Shown piece by piece: positions 6,342 to 11,809 of a stretch of DNA of 12,122 bases (position 1 is the first letter of the stretch; every line of letters starts with the position of its first letter). This DNA comes from DAIDJM01 sp964250215 (GTDB lineage: Bacteria > Pseudomonadota > Alphaproteobacteria > Acetobacterales > Acetobacteraceae). A program made the translations under genes and the position numbers. A model generated the notes under the pieces. That model had not been told where the DNA came from, did no database searches, and worked only from the letters and a program-made list of their open reading frames with translations. The stretch is from contig CAXUEX010000082.1 in the NCBI GenBank assembly GCA_964250215.1, forward strand, positions 1 through 12,122, read 5' to 3'.

Positions 6342-6815
6342 CTACTTCCGAAACAACCGTGGGTCGAGCGCCACCCGCATCTCCAACCCCACCGTAATCC
6401 GTGCCGCGTCCGGATGGTCGGGGTTCACGACAATGTTCGTGTCCAGCCCACCCGTAACCAGCGCCGGAACCATCAGCAGTGCCGATCGGCCTTCCTCGAT
6501 CCACGCCCTGCCGAATGCCTGCGCCGCCGCCGTATCGAACGGATCGTCCCAGCCTGCATGTAGCGCGGCGTCGAATTTCTCCCGCGACACATCGTCGGGA
6601 ACACCGGCCTCGACGTAGCGTGCCGCGCTCGGCGGCGAGAGGCGGTTGGCGTGCACCAAAACTTCGAGCAGGCAAACCGCGAAGCTCGTGCCGGTGTAAA
6701 TGGCGGCCAGTCCCGGCGGGTTCCAGCGCTGGCCGAAAAGCCGGGCACCCTCGCCCGACCAAATTGGATGAATGCCGGTCGCGATGCGCCAGAGCCGCAA
6801 CCGGCCACCCGTCAA
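6342..6815 (-). CDS. RES-domain toxin (Xre-RES / MbcT-type NAD+-depleting toxin)
   Basis: The toxin of a type II module. Characterised RES toxins break down NAD+ and halt growth. At 157 residues the length fits. The fold is recognisable from RLRLWRI (5-11), GARLFGQRWNPPG (23-35), AIYTGTSFAVCLLEVLVH (38-55) and NIVVNPDHPDAARI (127-140). The usual active-site Arg, Tyr and Glu are present as Arg30, Tyr40 and Glu51. The Ser that normally follows VP before the NPxHP segment is Ala118 here (MVPALV). The start is a TTG (6815-6813) overlapping the antitoxin stop as TTGA; it places RLRLWRI directly at the N-terminus, as in relatives, and implies translational coupling. The frame is open further upstream, but only over the antitoxin gene. 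The alanine substitution may weaken or alter activity. Confidence 0.87.
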   Translation of the reverse strand: MTGGRLRLWRIATGIHPIWSGEGARLFGQRWNPPGLAAIYTGTSFAVCLLEVLVHANRLSPPSAARYVEAGVPDDVSREKFDAALHAGWDDPFDTAAAQAFGRAWIEEGRSALLMVPALVTGGLDTNIVVNPDHPDAARITVGLEMRVALDPRLFRK

Positions 6816-7453
6816 AGCGCCAGGCCGTATTCCAGCGCATTGAGGATCTGTTCGATCCGACGCGTCCCCAAATCCGTCCGCGCCGCGTCGATCGGTGCAC
6901 GTCCATCCAGCCCGGGGTGCGGGGCCGTCAGAAACGCGCGCGCCTCGGCTTCGCTCCCTAAGGCGCGGCTCGCATGCACGAAAATCCGTGCCACGCGCTC
7001 CGTTCGCTCGCTTTCCAGAGGCGAAAGCTGCCTCTCGCGGCGCTCGAGCGTCGTCTTGGGAACGATGTGCCATTCCAGTGGCGAAATCTTCGCCCGGTCC
7101 GCCCCCGCGATCCGCTCCGCGACATGCCGCAACACCAAGCGCGGCAAGCCATTCTCCACGGCTTTTTCGATGAGCACAGGCGAGGGAAGCCGCATCCTGG
7201 CGTTTGCGGCAACGGGCGCCCGGCGCCCGCCAAACTCGACGCCCCCGGAACGGCTGGACGCATCTTTCGTGCGAACGTCCACAATCCGAACCGAGCCAGG
7301 ATCAACGTCCAAAACGAATGCGGTGGAATGGGCATTGCCGGCCGCGCTGCCCGCGCGCGCCGCTTTGCTGCCAGTTCCTCCAGCCTCCGCGTCTTCCCGG
7401 AACGCAATGCCCATGACATCGGCCACGGCTCGCGCGTCGTAATTGGAGAGCAT
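6812..7453 (-). CDS. Xre/MbcA/ParS-type antitoxin (DUF2384) with long N-terminal extension
   Basis: The antitoxin partner of the RES toxin, expected to bind and cap the toxin active site and to repress its own promoter. The C-terminus, about 160-213 (ASRALGSEAEARAFL, then LDGRAPID and RRIEQILNALEYG), matches the DUF2384/MbcA toxin-binding domain. Residues about 92-150, including IVPKTTLERRERQLSPLES, match the helical N-terminal Xre-like part. The ATG at 7453 has a strong ribosome binding site, GGAAGGAG about 8 bases upstream, giving 213 residues. Relatives are usually about 120-160, so residues 1-86 are an extra, low-complexity Ala/Gly/Ser-rich region. An internal ATG at 7195 would give a conventional 127-residue protein but lacks a Shine-Dalgarno. 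The gene overlaps the toxin by 4 bases. Confidence 0.83.
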   Translation of the reverse strand: MLSNYDARAVADVMGIAFREDAEAGGTGSKAARAGSAAGNAHSTAFVLDVDPGSVRIVDVRTKDASSRSGGVEFGGRRAPVAANARMRLPSPVLIEKAVENGLPRLVLRHVAERIAGADRAKISPLEWHIVPKTTLERRERQLSPLESERTERVARIFVHASRALGSEAEARAFLTAPHPGLDGRAPIDAARTDLGTRRIEQILNALEYGLAL

Positions 7454-7479
7454 TCCGCCGGCTCCTTCCCAAGTGGGCC

Positions 7480-7508
7480 TATATGCTGCCCCAACTGGAA
7501 AACGGCAA
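7480..7508 (-). promoter_or_regulatory. Candidate promoter of the Xre-RES module
   Basis: On the minus strand TTGCCG (7508-7503), a 17-base spacer and CATATA (7485-7480) lie just ahead of the antitoxin Shine-Dalgarno. The -35 matches 5 of 6 bases of the alphaproteobacterial TTGACG; the -10 is only fair. The transcript would begin about 20 bases before the start codon. Confidence 0.35.
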
Positions 7509-7573
7509 GAGGCAGCCGCTTTTGCCGGGCAGATGGGGGGATGCTTCCGACAACGCCAGCGGTTTCCCCCCAG

Positions 7574-7606
7574 CAGGTGGACCTGTTCCGCGGCATTGCT
7601 TATCGT
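7574..7606 (+). promoter_or_regulatory. Candidate promoter and operator of the Phd-VapC module
   Basis: TGGACC (7578-7583), a 17-base spacer and TATCGT (7601-7606) form a weak promoter (4 of 6 and 4 of 6 against the general consensus). A small palindrome, CAGGT-GG-ACCTG (7574-7585), overlaps the -35 and could be an antitoxin operator. This is inference from position; Phd-type antitoxins usually repress from short palindromes at their promoter. Confidence 0.3.
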
Positions 7607-7635
7607 GCAAACATTCACGCCAGACGAGGTGGGCC

Positions 7636-7887
7636 GTGTTGGAGATTGCCGTGGCTGAGGCCAGTGAGAAATTCGGCGAGTTGCTGGACCGCGCGGAGCA
7701 CGGCGAAGCCGTGATCATCACGCGCGAAGGGCATGAGGTTGCGCGCCTTGTGCCGTCAAGGCAGCCTCCGGGTCGCGCGGAGGCCCACGCGGCGCTGGAG
7801 CGCATGAGCGCGCGGGCGCAAGCCCTCAAGCTGGGAAAATTCGACTGGGACGAGTGGAAACAGTATCGTGACGAAGGCCGCACCTGA
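7636..7887 (+). CDS. Phd/YefM-family antitoxin (VapB-like)
   Basis: An 83-residue antitoxin of the prevent-host-death family, predicted to neutralise the VapC toxin next to it and to repress the pair. The N-terminal 40 residues (EIAVAEASEKFGELLDRAEH, then GEAVIITREGHEVARLVP) are typical of the Phd/YefM DNA-binding fold. The C-terminus (about 65-83, KLGKFDWDEWKQYRDEGRT) is charged with aromatic residues and would be the toxin-wrapping tail. I chose the GTG at 7636, with GAGGT about 5 bases upstream; the TTG at 7639 is equally possible and has better spacing. A longer frame from 7483 would add 51 unrelated residues across the promoter region. vapC starts 9 bases after its stop. Confidence 0.9.
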   Translation: MLEIAVAEASEKFGELLDRAEHGEAVIITREGHEVARLVPSRQPPGRAEAHAALERMSARAQALKLGKFDWDEWKQYRDEGRT

Positions 7888-7896
7888 GCCAGCCGG

Positions 7897-8313
7897 GTGA
7901 GTGTGGTACTGGATGCGTCCGTAACGCTTGCCTGGATCTATAAAGGCGAGACAACCGGCGCCGTTCGCGAGGTTTTTAGGCGCGTGGCTGATGGCGGTGC
8001 GATCGTGCCCTCGTTGTGGCATCTCGAAGTCGCCAATGGCCTGACGATAGGTGTGCGCAGGGGCCGCATCGATCCGCAATTCCGAGCAAGTGCCCTGACC
8101 GATCTTCTCGCTCTTGATGTCCAGGTGGACGCGGCCACCGCGGACGCGGCTTGGAACGCCACGGTGCTTCTGGCCGACACGCATCGGCTGACCGTTTACG
8201 ATGCGGCTTACCTGGAGCTGGCCCTGCGGCGCGCACTGCCGCTCGCTACACTCGACAAGGAGCTTCGGGAAGCGGCGGTCGCGGTGAATGTCGCGGTTCT
8301 GGGCTACACATGA
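7897..8313 (+). CDS. vapC: VapC-family PIN-domain ribonuclease toxin
   Basis: A 138-residue PIN-domain toxin. VapC proteins are Mg-dependent ribonucleases, often cutting initiator tRNA or the 23S sarcin-ricin loop; the target here is unknown. The acidic site is complete: Asp6 (VVLDAS), Glu44 (WHLEVANGL), Asp102 (TVYDAAYLELAL) and Asp120 (LATLDKEL). The start is the GTG at 7897, which gives the standard N-terminus; no strong Shine-Dalgarno is seen, so coupling to the antitoxin 9 bases upstream is likely. Its TGA stop (8311-8313) overlaps the ATG of the peptide symporter gene by two bases, an unusual junction for a toxin gene. Confidence 0.93.
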   Translation: MSVVLDASVTLAWIYKGETTGAVREVFRRVADGGAIVPSLWHLEVANGLTIGVRRGRIDPQFRASALTDLLALDVQVDAATADAAWNATVLLADTHRLTVYDAAYLELALRRALPLATLDKELREAAVAVNVAVLGYT

Positions 8314-9725
8314 TCGCCCAGCGCACCCTCCTCGGCCACCCCATCGGCCTCTCCGTCCTGTTCGGCACCGAAATGTGGGAGCGCTTCTGCTATTACGGCA
8401 TGCGCGCCCTGCTCACGCTCTACATGGTCGATTTCCTGTTCGTCGCGCCGCATCCGCAAACCGTTCTCGGCTACAGCGCGGTGAAATCCTTTTTCGAATC
8501 CTTCCGCGGCCCGCTCGGCACCGCCGGGCTCGCGGCGATGGTTTATGGCACCTACACGTCGCTGATCTATCTCAGCGGCCTGCTCGGCGGGTTCGTGGCC
8601 GACAATCTGCTGGGTCAGCGGCGCGCGGTGTTCCTGGGCGGCCTCACCATGGCGGCGGGCGAATTCCTGCTGATGTCGCCGCGGCTGTTTTTTGTCGGCC
8701 TGTTCGTGATGATCATGGGCAACGGCTTTCTCAAGCCGAACATCGCCACCCAGGTCGGCGGCCTGTATGCGCCCGGCGATCGCCGCATCGACAGCGCGTA
8801 TTCGGTGTTCTACCTCGGCATCAATCTCGGCGCCACCTTCGCCCCGTTCGTCACCGGCGCGCTCGGCGATAGCGGGCCCGGCGCGCCGCCCACCTGGCAC
8901 TGGGGCTTCGCCGCCGCCGGCATCGGCATGTTGTTCGGCCTCGTCATCTATGCGCTGGGCCAGCGCACGCTGCCGCCCGATATCCGCAAGCGCCGCCAAA
9001 CCGCCGCGGCCCCCGCCGCCAAGCTCACCGCCGCCGAATGGCGCGCCATCGCCGCCCTCTGCCTGGTCGCCTTCTTCAACCTGTTCTTCTGGGGTTGTTA
9101 CGAACAGCAGGGCCTCACCATCGCGCTGATGGCGCAGGACCATTCCAATCTCGCAACACCCATTGGCGCGCTGAAGCCGGCCTACGTGCAGGCGTTCAAT
9201 CCGTTTTTCATCCTCACGCTCACGCCGCTCGTCGTGTGGTTCTGGGCGTGGCAGGCGCGACGCGGCCGCGTGATGTCGCCGGTCCTGAAAATGGCCACTG
9301 GCTGCGCCATCGCGGCCATCAGCTACGCGCTGCTGACCATCCCCGCCGGCGCCATCGATGCCGGCCACAAACCCACCTGGCTTTGGCTGCTCGCCGCCTC
9401 CGCCGTGCTCACGCTGGGCGAGCTGTATCTCTCGCCGGTCGGGCTATCGCTGTTCAGCCAGGCGGCCCCGGCGCGCGTCGCCTCGCTGATGATGGGCGTG
9501 AACTACCTATCGAACGCGGCGGGCAATTACCTGGCGGGATATCTCGGCAGCTACTGGGAGCGGATGCCGAAATCGACGTTTTTCCTCATGCTGACCGGAA
9601 TTTGCGGCGCCACGGCGATCGCGATTGCGGCGGTCAGCCCTCTGCTTCGGGGCGTGCTTGCCGCCGCCGGCCAAGGCTCTGCCCTGGACCCGCTGGGGCC
9701 GACGGCCCCAGAGCCCGTTCCTTAG
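8310..9725 (+). CDS. dtpT: POT-family proton-dependent oligopeptide symporter
   Basis: An inner-membrane H+-coupled di-/tripeptide importer (POT/PTR2 family, MFS fold) of 471 residues. Diagnostic motifs are the proton-coupling ExxERFxYYG at 21-30, GGFVADNLLGQRRAVFLGG at 93-111 and FYLGINLGATFAP at 167-179, with GFLKPNIATQVGGLY at 139-153. Hydrophobic segments run throughout. The ATG at 8310 gives the usual short N-terminus before the first helix and overlaps the vapC stop as ATGA, so the gene lacks an intergenic promoter. It must be read through from the toxin-antitoxin promoter or from a promoter inside vapC. The last residues (LDPLGPTAPEPVP) are encoded by a GGCTCTGCC-type repeat. The symbol is by family only. 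Cytosolic processing by the iminopeptidase at 4751-5701 would be logical. Confidence 0.94.
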   Translation: MIAQRTLLGHPIGLSVLFGTEMWERFCYYGMRALLTLYMVDFLFVAPHPQTVLGYSAVKSFFESFRGPLGTAGLAAMVYGTYTSLIYLSGLLGGFVADNLLGQRRAVFLGGLTMAAGEFLLMSPRLFFVGLFVMIMGNGFLKPNIATQVGGLYAPGDRRIDSAYSVFYLGINLGATFAPFVTGALGDSGPGAPPTWHWGFAAAGIGMLFGLVIYALGQRTLPPDIRKRRQTAAAPAAKLTAAEWRAIAALCLVAFFNLFFWGCYEQQGLTIALMAQDHSNLATPIGALKPAYVQAFNPFFILTLTPLVVWFWAWQARRGRVMSPVLKMATGCAIAAISYALLTIPAGAIDAGHKPTWLWLLAASAVLTLGELYLSPVGLSLFSQAAPARVASLMMGVNYLSNAAGNYLAGYLGSYWERMPKSTFFLMLTGICGATAIAIAAVSPLLRGVLAAAGQGSALDPLGPTAPEPVP

Positions 9726-9831
9726 CCAGGAAAAAGGCGTAGGCGCGCACCCGGCTTCGGTCCTTGCGCCAGGCGGAGGTTCCTTTGTAGCGCGCGAACG
9801 GCGGCACTTTCTGGCGGGGCGTGTCGGACAT
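9634..9831 (-). CDS. Small basic hypothetical protein, convergent with dtpT
   Basis: A 65-residue minus-strand frame that I do not recognise. Residues 1-42 (MSDTPRQKVPPFARYKGT, then SAWRKDRSRVRAYAFFLAKE) are basic, rich in aromatic residues, use mostly C/G-ending codons and look like real protein. Residues 43-65 are low-complexity and come from the repeat that also encodes the end of dtpT, which it overlaps by 92 bases. The upstream AGAAG (9 bases before ATG) is a weak ribosome binding site. It would be divergent from hsp20, with 130 bases between the starts. It may be a genuine small gene whose 3' end was altered by the repeat, or a chance frame. Confidence 0.42.
   Translation of the reverse strand: MSDTPRQKVPPFARYKGTSAWRKDRSRVRAYAFFLAKERALGPSAPAGPGQSLGRRRQARPEAEG
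9675..9711 (+). repeat. GGCTCTGCC-type hairpin repeat; likely bidirectional terminator
   Basis: It starts GGCTCTGCC (9675-9683) and ends in a perfect hairpin, CTGGGGCC (9693-9700), loop GAC, GGCCCCAG (9704-9711), lying inside the last codons of dtpT. It is a relative of the repeat at 5722-5747. The position at the tail of a gene, with a very stable stem, suggests a terminator. There is no strong T-tract, only GTTCCTT on the plus side. Confidence 0.55.
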
Positions 9832-9869
9832 CGCGCTGCTTCTGCCGGCTGCGCGCGGCCAAGGCAAGC

Positions 9870-9896
9870 CTTGCAACGGCGCCCGCGAAACCCGAA
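9870..9896 (+). promoter_or_regulatory. Candidate heat-shock (sigma-32-like) promoter of hsp20
   Basis: CTTGCA (9870-9875), a 15-base spacer and CCCGAA (9891-9896) resemble CTTGAA-N13-15-CCCCAT at 5 of 6 and 4 of 6 positions. A start near 9904 would give a leader of about 58 bases containing the hairpin at 9935-9957. An alternative CCCCAT at 9927-9932 lacks a good -35 and would start within that hairpin. Confidence 0.35.
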
Positions 9897-9934
9897 ATTG
9901 CCCGTTGTGCCGGGGTGCCGTCAGGGCCCCATCA

Positions 9935-9961
9935 CCTGTCTCGCTCGCTGGAGGAGGCCCG
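9935..9961 (+). promoter_or_regulatory. ROSE-like RNA thermometer hairpin over the hsp20 ribosome binding site
   Basis: In the hsp20 leader CCTGTCTC (9935-9942) can pair with the Shine-Dalgarno GAGGAGG (9951-9957) across an 8-base loop, leaving one bulged G (9938) and one G-U pair. ROSE elements of alphaproteobacterial small heat-shock genes also mask the Shine-Dalgarno with a weak stem carrying a bulged G, which melts on heating. The strict U(U/C)GCU motif is not in the pairing strand; a UCGCU lies in the loop. Pairing was worked out by eye. Confidence 0.5.
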
Positions 9962-10417
9962 ATGAATACCCGACTGTTCGCGTCCCCGCTGTTCCTGGGC
10001 TTCGACCATCTCGAACAGATGGTGGAACGCGCCGCCAAAGCCTCGTCCGACGGCTACCCGCCCTACAACATCGAGCAGACCGGCCCGGCCGGGCTGCGCA
10101 TCACGCTCGCCGTGGCCGGCTTCACCATGGACGATCTGCAGATCACGCTGGAAGACAACCAGCTCGTCATCCGCGGCCGCCAGAACGATGACGGACAAGG
10201 ACGCGTGTTCCTGCACCGCGGCATCGCCGCGCGGCAGTTCCAGCGCGCCTTTGTCATCGCCGAGGGCATCGAGGTGAAGGGCGCCTGGCTGGATAACGGC
10301 CTGCTGCACATCGATCTCGCCCGGCCGCAGCCGGAAACGAAGGTGCGGCATATCGAAATCGCCCGGCCGGCCCGCGCCCAGCCGGCCACCGTGGATCACG
10401 GCACCGGCGAAAACTGA
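9962..10417 (+). CDS. hsp20: Small heat-shock protein, Hsp20/IbpA family
   Basis: An ATP-independent cytoplasmic chaperone that forms oligomers, holds unfolding proteins and hands them to DnaK/ClpB. The 151 residues carry the alpha-crystallin domain at about 33-132: YPPYNIEQ at 32-39, ITLAVAGFTMDDLQITLEDN at 47-66, LHRGIAARQFQRAF at 84-97 and the GLLHIDL signature at 113-119. A C-terminal I-x-I motif (IEI, 131-133), used in oligomer assembly, follows. The ATG at 9962 has a strong GGAGGAGG 4-5 bases upstream; longer frames from 9821 would run across the leader. Regulation is probably by heat, through the candidate promoter and hairpin just upstream. The DUF1150 gene follows after 104 bases, a pairing seen often in alphaproteobacteria. 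Confidence 0.96.
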   Translation: MNTRLFASPLFLGFDHLEQMVERAAKASSDGYPPYNIEQTGPAGLRITLAVAGFTMDDLQITLEDNQLVIRGRQNDDGQGRVFLHRGIAARQFQRAFVIAEGIEVKGAWLDNGLLHIDLARPQPETKVRHIEIARPARAQPATVDHGTGEN

Positions 10418-10521
10418 CCGCAAACTTGCCTTGGCCTCGCCGCAATCCGGGGCCTCAATCCAAACCGCAAACACCCGCGCCGCGTTGCCCAAAGGGGGCC
10501 GGCTCGGAAGGAGAGCCTGAA

Positions 10522-10749
10522 ATGGAATCCGCAAGAAGTGTTCAGATCGATGTGCGCCATTTGAGCGCGGAACAATTCACCACGCTCGGCGTGTCGCAGA
10601 TCGCCTATGTGAAACCGGTGCTGGTGAACGGCACGCGCGCGTTTGCCATCCACGGCGCCGACGGCTCGCCGATGGCCGTGGCCGACGACGAAGCGGTGGC
10701 GATGGCAGCGATCGCGCAACACGAGATGGTGGCGACCTACCTGCAATAA
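10522..10749 (+). CDS. DUF1150 family protein
   Basis: A 75-residue cytoplasmic protein of the DUF1150 family, which is largely confined to alphaproteobacteria and often encoded just after an hsp20 gene; its function is unknown. The pattern LGVSQIAYVKPV (22-33), AFAIHGADGSPMAVADD (40-56) and a C-terminal helix (AVAMAAIAQHEMV, 58-70) fits the family. The ATG at 10522 has GGAAGGAG about 9 bases upstream. The earlier in-frame ATG at 10426 would add 32 Pro-rich residues and has no support. The 104-base gap after hsp20 shows no clear promoter or terminator, so co-transcription is likely. It ends 11 bases from the convergent hydrolase gene. Confidence 0.9.
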   Translation: MESARSVQIDVRHLSAEQFTTLGVSQIAYVKPVLVNGTRAFAIHGADGSPMAVADDEAVAMAAIAQHEMVATYLQ

Positions 10750-10760
10750 CGCGGGCCGGC

Positions 10761-11759
10761 TCAGGCCAGCAGGGCAGCGATATTTTCCGGGCCAACATCC
10801 TCGATACGGTCCGGTGACCAGCGCGGCTTTCTGTCCTTGTCCACCACCATCGCGCGCACCCCTTCGGCGAAATCGGGGTGCTGCGTCACGCCCCGGGTCA
10901 GCCGCAGCTCGGATTGCAGGCATTGCCGCAGATTTCGCTGCGCCCCGGCGCGCAACAGAGCGAATGTCCACAACACGGCGCTGGGCGAAGCGGCGCGCAG
11001 CGATTGCAGCGCCGCTTCCCCGAATTCGCCCTCGTCGGCCAGGCGCTCCAGTATAACCGGCACCGTGTCGGCCGTGAAACAACGGTCGATGGCCTCGCGG
11101 TGCGGCGCCAGCGAAAAATCCGGCAGCCTGGCCGCAAACCGCGCGAGCACGGCCGGCCCATCCGAAATCACCGCGTCCGTCAGAAGCGGCAGTTCCGCGC
11201 GCGGCACGAAATGCGTGGCCAGCCCCGCATGGACCGCATCCGCGCCGGCAAGCCGCGCGCCGGTCAGGCCCAGATAATAGCCCAGCGCGCCCGGCAGCCG
11301 CGGCAGCACGTAGCTCGCCCCCACATCCGGGAACAACGCGATGCCGGTCTCGGGCATGGCGAACAGCGCGGCCTCGGTCGCCACGCGCGCAGCACCGTGC
11401 ACGGCAATGCCGATGCCGCCACCCATGCACACGCCGTCCACCAGCGAAATCACCGGCACCGGATACTGGGCAATCGCCAGGTTCAGCGCGTATTCCTCGG
11501 CGAAGAAGGTTTCGATCGTTGCCGCATCGCCGGAAAGCGCCGCATCGCGCAGCGCGCGGATGTCGCCACCGGCGCAGAACGCGCGGCCGCCCGCCGCATC
11601 GATCAGCACGGCATGAATTTCCGGCAGGTCGCGCCAGCCATCCAGCGCCGCCGATATCGCCCGGATCATCCCCTGATCCAGCGCGTTCAGCGCCTGCGGC
11701 CGGTTCAGCGTAATGCGGCCCACGCGGCCTTCCACGCGGGCGAGAACGGTTTCACTCAC
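10761..11759 (-). CDS. 3-hydroxyisobutyryl-CoA hydrolase (enoyl-CoA hydratase/isomerase family)
   Basis: An enzyme of the crotonase superfamily, HIBCH branch, that hydrolyses 3-hydroxyisobutyryl-CoA in valine breakdown. At 332 residues it is longer than an ordinary enoyl-CoA hydratase, in keeping with this branch. FCAGGDIRAL at 61-70 and CMGGGIGIAV at 111-120 form the CoA-binding and oxyanion regions. MPETGIALFPDVGASY at 135-150 holds the expected acidic residues Glu137 and Asp145, and LTGARLAGADAVHAGLATHF at 165-184 is also typical. The start is a GTG (11759-11757) with no clear Shine-Dalgarno. It lies 48 bases after the membrane protein gene on the same strand, with a hairpin between them. 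No other valine-pathway gene is in view, so the exact acyl-CoA substrate is inferred from family resemblance. Confidence 0.9.
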   Translation of the reverse strand: MSETVLARVEGRVGRITLNRPQALNALDQGMIRAISAALDGWRDLPEIHAVLIDAAGGRAFCAGGDIRALRDAALSGDAATIETFFAEEYALNLAIAQYPVPVISLVDGVCMGGGIGIAVHGAARVATEAALFAMPETGIALFPDVGASYVLPRLPGALGYYLGLTGARLAGADAVHAGLATHFVPRAELPLLTDAVISDGPAVLARFAARLPDFSLAPHREAIDRCFTADTVPVILERLADEGEFGEAALQSLRAASPSAVLWTFALLRAGAQRNLRQCLQSELRLTRGVTQHPDFAEGVRAMVVDKDRKPRWSPDRIEDVGPENIAALLA

Positions 11760-11778
11760 GCGGCGCGCTTAGCCGCGC

Positions 11779-11809
11779 AAGCCTAGCGCGGCAATACCCC
11801 GCAAGGCTT
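11779..11809. repeat. Intergenic hairpin between the membrane protein and hydrolase genes
   Basis: AAGCCT (11779-11784) pairs with AGGCTT (11804-11809), and inside it GCGG (11788-11791) pairs with CCGC (11799-11802). It includes the TAA of the membrane protein gene. No T-tract follows on the minus strand, so it may be an attenuating or RNA-stabilising structure rather than a terminator. Confidence 0.35.

Noticed and set aside
8304..9368. 354-residue minus-strand frame antisense to dtpT
   Set aside because: Highly charged shadow of a hydrophobic transporter; no family features.
10878..11786. 302-residue plus-strand frame antisense to the acyl-CoA hydrolase
   Set aside because: It has Arg/Gln/His-rich composition and lies opposite a gene with complete crotonase-family motifs.
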